Assembly (NCBI RefSeq): GCF_009739515.1
Contig: NZ_CP046535.1
Coordinates: 2,418,001 to 2,482,000, forward strand
Source: Sphingomonas profundi
Lineage (GTDB): Bacteria; Pseudomonadota; Alphaproteobacteria; Sphingomonadales; Sphingomonadaceae
DNA: 64,000 bases
Direction of reading: 5' to 3'
The notes below the pieces were generated by a model. It was not told the origin of the DNA and did no database searches. It saw nothing but the letters and a program-made list of their open reading frames with translations. Below, in pieces: positions 51,267 to 59,715 of this stretch (positions within the stretch are counted from its first letter, which is position 1; each line of letters begins with the position of its first letter). The translations under genes were made by a program, and so were the position numbers.

Positions 51267-53807
51267 ATGACGTTTCGTTCGGTGGCGCTGGCCGCCGTCA
51301 GCCTCGCCGCGCTCGCGGCATCGCCCGCGCGCGCACAGACCGTGGCGGAGGCAGACGCTGCGGCGCCTGACGAGATCGTCGTCACCGCCCAGCTGCGCGC
51401 GCAGAACCCGATCGAGGTGCCGATCGCGCTCAGCGTGACGACGGGCGCCGAGTTCGAACGGCTGGGCCTCGACGATCTCGAGGAATTTTCCCGCTTCGTC
51501 CCCGGCTTCGACGTGCAGAACCAGTCGCCGAACAATCCCGGCTTCGTCATGCGCGGCATCACCTCCGACAGCGGCACCGCCACCAACGAGCCACGCGTCT
51601 CCGTCTTCCAGGATGGCGTCTCCATCTCCAAGTCGCGCGGCTCCTATGTCGAGCCGTTCGATCTCCAGCGGATCGAGGTCGCCAAGGGGCCGCAGTCCAC
51701 GCTGTACGGGCGGGGCGCGCTAATCGGCGCGGTCAACCTGATCGAGAACAAGGCCGATCCGGACGGCTTCGGCGCACGCCTGCGCGCCGACTACGGCAAT
51801 TACGACGCCTATGTGGTGGAAGGCATGGTGAACGCGCCGCTGGGCGAAGGCATCGCGGCCCGCGTCTCCGGCCGCCTGCGCAAGCGGGACGGCTATGTGA
51901 AGAACCTGCTCGGCGGGCCGGACTTCAACTCGGTCGATACCAAGGCCGTGCGCGGCACGCTCCACGCGGAGACCGGCGGTCTGAAGTTCGACCTGATCGG
52001 CAACTACCAGAAGGACGAGACGAACGGCACGCCGTTCAAGTCCACGACCTACCGCCCCACCGATCCCGTCACGGGCGCGGTGATCGGCAACGCCGGGCGC
52101 AACAGCGGCGCGGCGCTGGCCGCCGGCTCCGGCTTCGAGGGCGACCGCGGCCTCGGCATGGACCGGGAGGTGTGGGGCGTCACCGGCCTCGCCACCTACA
52201 CGCTGAGCGACCGGCTCACTCTCACCTCGATCTCCGCCTACCGCCACTTCAAGGCGCTGGAGATTTTCGACGCCGACGGCATCTCGCTACCCGTGCTCAC
52301 CGCCGCGGAGGATGCGCGCGGCAAGCAGGCGAGCCAGGAACTGCGGCTGACCTACGAGGAAGGGCCGCTCACCGCCTTTCTCGGCGGCAGCTACTTCTAC
52401 GAGAAGGGATCGCAGCGCACGCCGGCGATGTTCGACGAGCGCGCGGTGCTGGCGCGGATCGCCAATGCGCTTTCCGGCCCAATCCCGGGCCGCCCCGCCA
52501 CCGATCCGGCACCCGCCGCCGTGTTCGCCAACACCGCCTTTACCGGCGCGCTGCTGCAGGGCGCGGCTGCCGCATCCGGCGTCGCGCTGCCGGCGGCGCA
52601 GGCGATGGCGATCGCCGCCAACCTGAAGCCCGGCCACTCCGAAACCAGCACCAACTTCTCGCGCACCAGCGCCTTCGACATCTTCGGTGACGCCACCTAC
52701 CGCATCGGCGAGAAGCTGGAGATCGGCGCCGGCCTGCGCTACACGCATGACGACAAGCGCACGCGCTACACCTCGGCGGTGCTGAACGGCCGCTCGATCC
52801 TGGGCGGCTTCATCGGCGCGCTGCGCCAGCCGGCGGCGACCCGGTCCGCGCTGCTCGGCGCGCTCAGCGTGCCCGGCGCAGCCGCGATCCCGCTCTCCGC
52901 CGCCTTTCCGGTGCCGCTGTTCGGCCTCGGCGCGCAGCCCACCGCCGGCAATGGCGGGGTGGACAGCGCCGACCTGACCGACGACGGCTTCAGCTGGCGC
53001 TTCACCGCCCGCTACGCGGCCTCGCCCCAGGCCAGCCTCTACGCCACCTATGCGCGCGGCCGGCGGCCCAAGGTGCTGAACGCCGCCGGCCCGGCCGCGC
53101 CGTTCGCCGCGACCAACTTCAACGTGCTGGCGAACGAGCGGGTCGACAGCTACGAGACCGGGGTCAAGACGGCGCTGCTCGGCCGCACCCTGTTCCTCGA
53201 CGGATCGGTGTTCTTCTACCAGTATCGCAATTTCCAGAGCCAGGTGCAGCAGGGCACGCAGATCATCACCGTCAACGCCGGCAAGGCCGAGAGCTACGGG
53301 CTTGAGGCGCAGGCGCGCTGGGTGCCGAACGACATCGTCTCGCTCTACGCCAGCTACGCCTACAACCACAGCCGCTTCAAATCCGGCATCCGCGACGGCA
53401 ACCGCTTCCGCCTCTCGCCCGATCATTCCGCCGCGCTGGGCCTGATCCTGGACGTGCCGGTCGGCCCCGGCCGCATCAGCCTGTCGCCCAGCGTGACCTA
53501 CCAGAGCCGCGTCTATTTCGACGACGACAATGATCGTTCCGACCTCCAGCAGCCACCCGCCGCGCTGGTCGCCGACAATCTGCGCGACGAGACGCAGAAC
53601 GGCTATGCGCTCGCCAACCTGCGGCTGGGATTCGAGCCCGAGGACAAGGCGTGGCGTGTCGAGGGCTTCGTTGAGAATGTCTTCGACAGGAAGTATATCC
53701 GCGATGCCGGCAATACCGGCGACGCGCTCGGCCTGCCCACCTTCATCGCCGGCGATCCGCGCTTCTACGGGATCACCGCCACCATCCGCTTCGGAGACGT
53801 AAAGTGA
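51267..53807 (+). CDS. TonB-dependent receptor coupled to PhoD
   Basis: This 846-aa outer-membrane receptor has a signal peptide (AAVSLAALAASPARAQ), TonB-box-like DEIVVTAQLR, and plug motifs (FVMRGITSDSGTATNEPRVSVFQDGV, VAKGPQSTLYGRGALIGAVNLI). The barrel ends in FYGITATIRFGDVK. Its plug resembles the iron-siderophore-like receptors abundant in sphingomonads, and the ligand is unknown. The stop overlaps the GTG start of the phoD-like gene (GTGA), so uptake of a phosphoester-bearing or phosphorus-linked compound is a fair inference. AGGGGG precedes ATG 51267. Confidence 0.92.
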   Translation: MTFRSVALAAVSLAALAASPARAQTVAEADAAAPDEIVVTAQLRAQNPIEVPIALSVTTGAEFERLGLDDLEEFSRFVPGFDVQNQSPNNPGFVMRGITSDSGTATNEPRVSVFQDGVSISKSRGSYVEPFDLQRIEVAKGPQSTLYGRGALIGAVNLIENKADPDGFGARLRADYGNYDAYVVEGMVNAPLGEGIAARVSGRLRKRDGYVKNLLGGPDFNSVDTKAVRGTLHAETGGLKFDLIGNYQKDETNGTPFKSTTYRPTDPVTGAVIGNAGRNSGAALAAGSGFEGDRGLGMDREVWGVTGLATYTLSDRLTLTSISAYRHFKALEIFDADGISLPVLTAAEDARGKQASQELRLTYEEGPLTAFLGGSYFYEKGSQRTPAMFDERAVLARIANALSGPIPGRPATDPAPAAVFANTAFTGALLQGAAAASGVALPAAQAMAIAANLKPGHSETSTNFSRTSAFDIFGDATYRIGEKLEIGAGLRYTHDDKRTRYTSAVLNGRSILGGFIGALRQPAATRSALLGALSVPGAAAIPLSAAFPVPLFGLGAQPTAGNGGVDSADLTDDGFSWRFTARYAASPQASLYATYARGRRPKVLNAAGPAAPFAATNFNVLANERVDSYETGVKTALLGRTLFLDGSVFFYQYRNFQSQVQQGTQIITVNAGKAESYGLEAQARWVPNDIVSLYASYAYNHSRFKSGIRDGNRFRLSPDHSAALGLILDVPVGPGRISLSPSVTYQSRVYFDDDNDRSDLQQPPAALVADNLRDETQNGYALANLRLGFEPEDKAWRVEGFVENVFDRKYIRDAGNTGDALGLPTFIAGDPRFYGITATIRFGDVK

Positions 53808-55459
53808 CCGGACCCGTGATCGATCGCCGCTCCGCCCTTGCCCTGATCGGCGCCGGCGCCGCCCTGCCCGCCGCCGGGCAGGCGGCGACGCCGGCGGCAG
53901 CGTCCTTCGCACACGGCGTCGCCAGCGGCGATCCCGCCACCGACGGCGCGATCCTCTGGACGCGCGTCACCACCGATGCCGCCGCCGTGCCCGTCCGCTG
54001 GAGCGTCGCCGAGAGCGAGGGCGGCAAGCCCGTCGCCAGCGGCACCGCCGAGGCGCGCGCCGCGCGCGACCATACGGTGAAGGTGGAGGCCGGGCGGCTG
54101 AAGCCCGGCCGAGATTACTGGTACTGGTTCGAGGCGGCCGGCACCCGCTCGCCGGTCGGCCGCTTCCGCACCCTGCCGGAAGGCAAGGCGGCGGACGTCG
54201 TGATGGCGGTCGTCTCCTGCCAGCTCTACGCCAACGGCCTGTTCAACGCCTATGACGCGATCGCGCGGGAGGCGCGCCTCGACGCCGTCGTCCATCTCGG
54301 CGACTATATCTACGAATATGATCCGCTCGATTATGGCGGCGCCAACGCGCGCGCGCTGAACCGTCTCGTCAAGCCGGATCACGAGATCGTGACGCTGGCC
54401 GACTATCGCGCGCGCCACGCCAGCTACAAGACGGATGCCGACCTGCAGGCCGCCCACGCCCGCGCCGCCTTCATCTGCGTGTGGGACGATCACGAGACGG
54501 CGAACGACAGCTGGACGGGGGGCGCCGAGAACCACCAGCCCGCCACCGAGGGGGACTGGAAGGCGCGCAAGGCGGCCGCCATCCAGGCCTATTTCGAGTG
54601 GATGCCGATCCGCGATCCGATCCCCGGCAAGACCTGGGAGTCGATCAACCGCAGCTTCCAGTTCGGCGATCTGGCGACACTGCTGATGGTCGAGACGCGG
54701 CTGCTCGCGCGCAGCCAGCAGGCGGACGAGGTGGTCAAGCCGGTCGACGCCGCATCGATCGCCGCCGTGCTGAAGGAGCGCGCCCGGCCCGATCGCGAGA
54801 TGCTCGGCCCGCCGCAGCGCAGCTGGGTGGAGCAGGAGCTGAAGGCATCGGTGGCGGCCGGGCGGCCGTGGCAGGTGCTGGGCAACCAGGTGGTGATGGC
54901 GCGCGTGCCGGGGCCGGATATCGTGAAGCTCGCCGGGCCGGAGAAGGCGGCGGCGATGCTGGCCGCGCTGCCGCCCGCCGTCGCCACCCGGCTGAAGACG
55001 GCGCAGGCGGGGTTCCGCGCCGGCCTGCCCTACAATCTCGATTCGTGGGACGGCTACCCGCCCGCGCGCCAGCGGCTGTACGAGAGCTTCCGCGCCGCCG
55101 GCAGCCGCCCGCTCGTCCTCTCCGGCGACAGCCACGCCTTCTGGGCCAACGACCTGTTCGACGATGGCGGCGCCCTCGTCGCGGTCGAGTTCGGCACCTC
55201 CTCGATCACCAGCCCCTCGGTCGGCGACAGCCTGTCCGGCGTGCCGCTGGGCCAGATGCTGGAGGCGGCCGGCGAGGAGGTCGTCTTCTGCGATCAGCGC
55301 GCCAAGGGCTACATCCTCCTCACCCTCACGCCGGAACGCGCCCGGGCGGACTATGTCGCCGTCTCGACGATCCTCGCCAAGCCCTATGAGGCCAGGCGGA
55401 TCGCCGCGTTCGAGGCGCGCGCGGCGGACAAGGGCAGCCGGCTGACCCGCCTCGGCTAG
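53804..55459 (+). CDS. phoD: PhoD-family alkaline phosphatase/phosphodiesterase (Tat-exported)
   Basis: The 551-aa protein begins with a twin-arginine signal (DRRSALALIGAGAALPAAG), then a PhoD N-terminal beta domain and the metallophosphatase core with HLGDYIYEYDPLDYG, FICVWDDHETANDSW and LVLSGDSHAFWANDLF. PhoD enzymes use Fe3+ and Ca2+ and cleave phosphomonoesters or diesters outside the cytoplasm. GTG 53804 overlaps the TonB receptor stop. Its stop is separated by a single base from that of the convergent ureohydrolase gene. Confidence 0.94.
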   Translation: MTGPVIDRRSALALIGAGAALPAAGQAATPAAASFAHGVASGDPATDGAILWTRVTTDAAAVPVRWSVAESEGGKPVASGTAEARAARDHTVKVEAGRLKPGRDYWYWFEAAGTRSPVGRFRTLPEGKAADVVMAVVSCQLYANGLFNAYDAIAREARLDAVVHLGDYIYEYDPLDYGGANARALNRLVKPDHEIVTLADYRARHASYKTDADLQAAHARAAFICVWDDHETANDSWTGGAENHQPATEGDWKARKAAAIQAYFEWMPIRDPIPGKTWESINRSFQFGDLATLLMVETRLLARSQQADEVVKPVDAASIAAVLKERARPDREMLGPPQRSWVEQELKASVAAGRPWQVLGNQVVMARVPGPDIVKLAGPEKAAAMLAALPPAVATRLKTAQAGFRAGLPYNLDSWDGYPPARQRLYESFRAAGSRPLVLSGDSHAFWANDLFDDGGALVAVEFGTSSITSPSVGDSLSGVPLGQMLEAAGEEVVFCDQRAKGYILLTLTPERARADYVAVSTILAKPYEARRIAAFEARAADKGSRLTRLG

Positions 55460-55460
55460 C

Positions 55461-56891
55461 CTAGCGCCGCTTCGCGCCAGTAGCCGTCGCGCTGCTCACC
55501 GTCAGCGGGCTCAGATAGGCGGGATCCTTGATGCCGCCCTTGCGCATCGCGATGCCGGTGAGGCAGGCGTGCATGATGTAGTTGGCGTTCAGCGCGGTGG
55601 CGTAGCTGAGATCGAGATACGGCGCGACGTCCAGCATCTCGAAGCCGACGACCTTGGTCTCGGCGCAGATGCGGCGGACCATCGGCACCGCCTCGCGCAT
55701 CGTCAGGCCGCCCGGCGCCGGCCGCCCAGCGCCGCTGGCGAAGGCGGGATCGAGCACGCTGACGTCGAACGAGACGAAGATGTTCTCCGGGCCGCCGCGC
55801 ACCTCGTCCAGCACGCTCGCCAGCACCTTGTCCCAGCCGCGGCTCTCCACCTCCGCCATAGTGTGGTAGCGCAGGCCCTGCGTGCGCATCCAGCCCATGT
55901 CCTCGCCGCTCATTTCCTGCCCGCGCGTGCCGACCTGGACGATGTCCCGCCCCTGGATCAGCTTCGCCTCGATCAGGCGGGAGACGGCCTGCTGGTCCGA
56001 GATGAAGTGCCCGTCACCCTTCATCGCATCGAAATGCGCGTCGAGCTGGACGACGCCGACCTTGCCGACGCCGTACCGGTCCGTCATCGCGGCGACGGTG
56101 GGGAACATCAGCGCATGATCGCCGCCGACGATGAACGGGATCACGCCGGTGCCGAGCATCTCGCCGATCATCTTGCGGACATGCTCCACCGTCACCTCGG
56201 CGCTCATCTTGTCGACCGAGAGGTCGCCATAGTCGGCGATGCTGAGCTGCACCGTCGGATCGACCCCGGCATAGACGTCGTAGCCGGACGAGCCGTACAT
56301 CGCCCGCAGGGTGGCCGGCGCGTTCTGCGAGTCCCGCCAGCCGCTGCCGAGATCGAGCGGCACGCCGACGAACGCCACGTCCACCTTGCCCGCCGTCAGA
56401 TCCTCCGCCCGCAGCGCCACCGGCGCGCCGGCGAAGGTGGGAATCGGATCCTGCTCGTACAAATAGCGCTTCAGGCTGAACGGGCCGGGATCGCGCTGAT
56501 ACTCGTCCAGGGTGGCCGGGCGCAGCACGGTTGACGCGTTGTAATCGCCCGCCTGCGGGTTCAGCGGCACGGCGGCCATGTCCTCCACCGGATCGAGCGG
56601 CTGCACCGGATCGGCGGCGACGGCGGGATCGCCCGGCTGGAACTTCGCCGCCTCGATCGTCTGCATCATCGAGGCGACGGTCGCCTGCGCCGCCGCGGCG
56701 TCCTGACGCGACAGGATCGTCATCAGCCGGTCGCGGGTCAGCCCGAACCGCTGGAGCATCGCGGGATCGTCGACGAAGGCCTGCTGCGCCGGCGTCAGCG
56801 CCACCTGCACCGCGGCGGGCGCGATGCCGGCCGCCAGCGCCATGGCGAGAGCGGCGCCCCTCAGCGCCGGAATGCGCGGGAAAGCGATCAC
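55461..56891 (-). CDS. Exported ureohydrolase (agmatinase-like), second of tandem pair, altered metal site
   Basis: This 476-aa protein starts at GTG 56891, overlapping the paralogue stop (GTGA). A signal peptide (GAALAMALAAGIAPAA) and an N-terminal extension of about 130 residues precede the arginase/agmatinase domain, with FIVGGDHALMFP and VQLDAHFDAMKGDG intact. The last metal motif reads SFDVSVLDPAF: the second Asp of the usual DXD is Ser378. In arginases that Asp bridges the binuclear Mn, so activity may be lost or altered. Substrate is unknown; agmatine or another guanidino compound is a family-based guess. Confidence 0.88.
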   Translation of the reverse strand: MIAFPRIPALRGAALAMALAAGIAPAAVQVALTPAQQAFVDDPAMLQRFGLTRDRLMTILSRQDAAAAQATVASMMQTIEAAKFQPGDPAVAADPVQPLDPVEDMAAVPLNPQAGDYNASTVLRPATLDEYQRDPGPFSLKRYLYEQDPIPTFAGAPVALRAEDLTAGKVDVAFVGVPLDLGSGWRDSQNAPATLRAMYGSSGYDVYAGVDPTVQLSIADYGDLSVDKMSAEVTVEHVRKMIGEMLGTGVIPFIVGGDHALMFPTVAAMTDRYGVGKVGVVQLDAHFDAMKGDGHFISDQQAVSRLIEAKLIQGRDIVQVGTRGQEMSGEDMGWMRTQGLRYHTMAEVESRGWDKVLASVLDEVRGGPENIFVSFDVSVLDPAFASGAGRPAPGGLTMREAVPMVRRICAETKVVGFEMLDVAPYLDLSYATALNANYIMHACLTGIAMRKGGIKDPAYLSPLTVSSATATGAKRR

Positions 56892-58450
56892 TTCTTCGCT
56901 CCGTAATAATTGTCTTGGCCGTGCTCGGAGGACAGCGGGCTGAAATAATTGGCCTGGACGATGCCCTTCTTGCGCATCGCGATGCCGGTGAGGCAGGCGA
57001 ACATCAGGCTGTTGCCGTTCAGCGCGCTGCGATAGGTCGGGTCGAGCTGCGGCGCGAGCTCGACGATGTCGAAGCCGACCACGTTCGATTCCGCGCACAG
57101 CCGCCGCATGATCGGGATCGCCTCGCGCATCGTCAGGCCGCCCGCCACCGGCGTGCCGGTGCCCGGCTCGAAGGCGGGATCCAGCACGTCCACATCGAAC
57201 GAGATGTAGAGATACTTGGTGTTCTTGCTCGCCTCCTTCACGACGCGCTCCATCACCGCGTCCCAGCCGCGCCGCTCCACCTCGGCCATCGTGTGGTAGT
57301 GCATGCCGATCAGCCGCTCCCACTCGTAATAATCCTTGGTGTAGTGGGCGCGCAGGCCGACCTGGATATAATCCTCCGGCCGGATGTGGCCTTCCTTCAT
57401 CACCCGGTAGATCGGCTGGCCGTGATCGAGCAGGTGGACGCGGCCGCGCCCCGTATCCAGATGCGAATCGAAGTGGATGACGCCGACATTGCCCTTGCCG
57501 TAGACGTCGGCCATCGCCGCCACGTTCGGATATTCCAGCGAATGGTCGCCGCCGATGATGACCGGGATCGCCTTGGTTCTGGCGATCTCGCGCACCATGC
57601 GGCGCACCTCCTGCACGCTGCGCTCGGTGCTCATCTGGTCGATCGCGACGTTGCCGTAATCGACGATGTTCAGCACCTCGTTGGGCGAGATCATGCTCGA
57701 CACGTCGGTGCCGCCGGTGCCGATCCGCGCCACGCGCATGGCGTTCGGGCCGTGGCGGGCGTCGCGCCAGCCGGATCCCATATCGAGCGGCGCGCCCAGG
57801 ATCGCCACGTCCACCTTGCCCGCGATCAGATCCTGCGGGGTGAACGCCACGGGCGATCCGTTGAAGGTGGAGAAGCCGCCGCCGCCGCGCAGGTAGCGGG
57901 AGAGCACGATCGGGCCGGGCTGCCGCTTCGGGTTCAGCCCCGGCGGCCGCAGCAGGTGCCAGTCGTTGAAGCGGGGCGACCTGGTGTCGAGCGGGATCGT
58001 CTCCGGATCGCGCCCTTTGCGGAACTGCACCTGCTGCGCAACCGCGATGATCGCATCGACATAGGCTTCGATCTGCTGGGCCGACGCGGCCTTGCGCACG
58101 CGATCGAATAGCACCTCGCCGCGCACCACCACGCGCGCCCGGCCGCTCTGGATGAAGGCGATCTTGTCGGCGGGCAGCGGCTTCAGCCTGGCCATCACGT
58201 CGGCCGGGATGGTCAGCGGCTCGACCGGCATCAGGCCGGGCGTATAGGCGTCGATGTGGCGCGGTATCTCGCCCGGCCGCGTCGGCGGGCCTTTCACCAG
58301 CGGCGCGCCGCCGCCCGGTCGCACCGGCGGCTTGGCCGGATCGACGTTGCCCTGCGGCAGATCCGCCCGCGTCGGCTCGGCCGCCATCAGGCGGGAGAGC
58401 AGGAGCGGCATCGCCAGCGCGGCGGCCAGCAGCTTCAGACGTGTCCTCAT
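56888..58450 (-). CDS. Exported ureohydrolase (agmatinase-like), first of tandem pair
   Basis: This 520-aa protein has a signal peptide (LLAAALAMPLLLSRLMAAEP), a Pro-rich N-terminal extension of about 200 residues and a complete ureohydrolase core: VIIGGDHSLEYP, VIHFDSHLDTGRG and SFDVDVLDPAFEPGTGTP, with all metal ligands present. Family members hydrolyse agmatine, arginine, guanidinobutyrate or guanidine to urea. Export is atypical, since SpeB is cytoplasmic. ATG 58450 gives the signal peptide. It is co-translated with the downstream paralogue and has a long hairpin in its leader. Confidence 0.9.
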   Translation of the reverse strand: MRTRLKLLAAALAMPLLLSRLMAAEPTRADLPQGNVDPAKPPVRPGGGAPLVKGPPTRPGEIPRHIDAYTPGLMPVEPLTIPADVMARLKPLPADKIAFIQSGRARVVVRGEVLFDRVRKAASAQQIEAYVDAIIAVAQQVQFRKGRDPETIPLDTRSPRFNDWHLLRPPGLNPKRQPGPIVLSRYLRGGGGFSTFNGSPVAFTPQDLIAGKVDVAILGAPLDMGSGWRDARHGPNAMRVARIGTGGTDVSSMISPNEVLNIVDYGNVAIDQMSTERSVQEVRRMVREIARTKAIPVIIGGDHSLEYPNVAAMADVYGKGNVGVIHFDSHLDTGRGRVHLLDHGQPIYRVMKEGHIRPEDYIQVGLRAHYTKDYYEWERLIGMHYHTMAEVERRGWDAVMERVVKEASKNTKYLYISFDVDVLDPAFEPGTGTPVAGGLTMREAIPIMRRLCAESNVVGFDIVELAPQLDPTYRSALNGNSLMFACLTGIAMRKKGIVQANYFSPLSSEHGQDNYYGAKK

Positions 58451-58484
58451 GCGATATCCCAGCGCCCATCGTTGCGGCGCCTCC

Positions 58485-58528
58485 CCCGGCGAGGGCTGCG
58501 CCTGTCGGGATGCTAGGCGCTCGCCGGG
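58485..58528 (-). promoter_or_regulatory. Leader hairpin upstream of the ureohydrolase genes
   Basis: CCCGGCGAG (58485-58493) and CTCGCCGGG (58520-58528) form a perfect 9-bp stem, and CGCCT/AGGCG extends it inward. On the minus strand it would sit about 35 nt before the ATG and directly next to a GGGGGAGG stretch. A role in translation or transcript stability is possible; it matches no riboswitch class I recognise. Confidence 0.35.
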
Positions 58529-58608
58529 CGCCGGGACATGAGGCGTTTGACGCAGATGCGGAGCGGCCACCCGCCGGAATGATAAGCGCGGGCTTTACCA
58601 TCACCCTT

Positions 58609-58646
58609 ATCCCGCCGGTGAGCATCGCTGCCTAGACCGGCGGGAT
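58609..58646 (+). promoter_or_regulatory. Inverted repeat covering the start of the retropepsin gene
   Basis: ATCCCGCCGGT (58609-58619) and ACCGGCGGGAT (58636-58646) are perfect 11-bp inverted copies around a 16-nt loop. The right arm contains the purine-rich region upstream of, and the first two bases of, the ATG at 58645. In mRNA this hairpin would hide the start, so translational control is plausible. Confidence 0.45.
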
Positions 58647-59436
58647 GACGATCCGCCGCATGCGCCTTCTGCCGACGCTGCTCGCCGCCTGCGCCGCGTC
58701 CACGCCGCTCGCCGCGCAGGTGCGCATCGTCGTCGACGGGCAGGTGCAGGAGGTGCCGGACGGCGTGGTCCGCACGATCACCGTCCGCCCCGGCGGCGCG
58801 CGCACCGTGCGCGACACGCCGTTCCGCGGCGAAGCCATGCCGGGATCGGCCACGATCACCACCACCGAGACGATCGACGAGGATGCGCGCGGCCGCACGA
58901 TCAGCCGCACCGTCGTGACGCGGATCGAGCCGGTCGTCGCCATCGCCTATGCCCGCCCCACGCGTCCGGCTCCGCTGCCGCCACGCCCGGCGCCGCGCCT
59001 GCAACTCGACGCCGAGGCGCTTGGGCTGGCGGTGCAGGACGCGCCCGCGCCGGTGCGCATTCCCCGCGATCCGGCGACCGGCCACTTCGTCGCCACGATC
59101 CGGATCAACGGCGTGCCGGTGCGCGCGATCGTCGATACCGGCGCCGCCAACACGATCCTTTCCGCGCGCGATGCGTGGGCCACGGGTGCTGCGGAGGATG
59201 TGATCGGCAATCGCCGCATGATCGGCATCGGCGGGCTGACGGTGCTGGATGTGGCGCGGTTGCGCTCGTTCGAGATCGCCGGCCAGCAGTTCGGCGGCAT
59301 ATCGGCGGCGATCGGCCAGCAGGGGCTCGATTACACGCTGCTGGGGCAGACCGAGCTTGTTCGCCTGGGCCGCATCGTGATCGAGGATGGCGTGATGACG
59401 ATCAGCCCGCACGCGCAGCAGGTCGCCGCCCGCTGA
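58645..59436 (+). CDS. Retropepsin-like aspartic protease (exported)
   Basis: The 263-aa protein has a signal peptide (LLPTLLAACAASTPLAAQ), a variable middle with Pro-rich linker, and a C-terminal retropepsin-like domain. The active-site motif is RAIVDTGAANTILS (D164), followed by GIGGLTVLDVARLRSFEIAGQQF and GLDYTLLGQTELVRLGRIVIEDG. Such single-domain proteases act as dimers. The substrate is unknown and it probably works in the periplasm. It is divergent from the ureohydrolase pair, and its ATG lies within an inverted repeat. Confidence 0.88.
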   Translation: MTIRRMRLLPTLLAACAASTPLAAQVRIVVDGQVQEVPDGVVRTITVRPGGARTVRDTPFRGEAMPGSATITTTETIDEDARGRTISRTVVTRIEPVVAIAYARPTRPAPLPPRPAPRLQLDAEALGLAVQDAPAPVRIPRDPATGHFVATIRINGVPVRAIVDTGAANTILSARDAWATGAAEDVIGNRRMIGIGGLTVLDVARLRSFEIAGQQFGGISAAIGQQGLDYTLLGQTELVRLGRIVIEDGVMTISPHAQQVAAR

Positions 59437-59452
59437 GCGGCGGCACGGGCAT

Positions 59453-59554
59453 TCAGATCCAGCTCGGCATCATCGTGATCGCCACGACCGCGAAGATCGA
59501 GGCGCAGAGCGCCGCTTCCATCGCCTTCATCCGGCCCGGCCTGCCGGCCACCAT
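59453..59554 (-). CDS. Possible 33-aa membrane peptide
   Basis: A minus-strand frame from ATG 59554 to the TGA at 59453 encodes 33 residues: a short basic start (MVAGRPGRMKAME) and one hydrophobic helix (AALCASIFAVVAITMMPSWI). It lies in the 279-bp gap between the retropepsin and spermidine-synthase-like genes. The ribosome site (GGACAGG) is weak and no homologue is known to me, so this remains a candidate only. Confidence 0.3.
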   Translation of the reverse strand: MVAGRPGRMKAMEAALCASIFAVVAITMMPSWI

Positions 59555-59688
59555 CCTGTCCGAAAACGTCCGCATCGATCCACCGCTTTCCTGATCGTGC
59601 GACCTGCATGACAGCGTCGCCTTCACCAACCTTCAAGCGGAACGGTAAACGCGCGGAAAAGTGCCCCGCGTGGTTGGTAATGCTTGTC

Positions 59689-59704
59689 TAACCATTGATG
59701 GTTA
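59689..59704. promoter_or_regulatory. TAACCAT-TG-ATGGTTA inverted repeat
   Basis: Perfect 7-bp arms flank a 2-bp centre just before the spermidine-synthase-like gene. The size and AT content fit a dimeric regulator site. Its presence argues against the in-frame TTG 59695 and ATG 59698 as translation starts, since both fall inside it. Confidence 0.4.
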
Positions 59705-59715
59705 ACCTTGCCGTG

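Noticed and set aside
55461-58625. A single continuous frame that could read as one 1054-aa ureohydrolase fusion
   Set aside because: Upstream of 56891 that frame is out of register with the intact first ureohydrolase and encodes Arg/Ala-rich nonsense. The GTGA overlap explains the arrangement as two genes.
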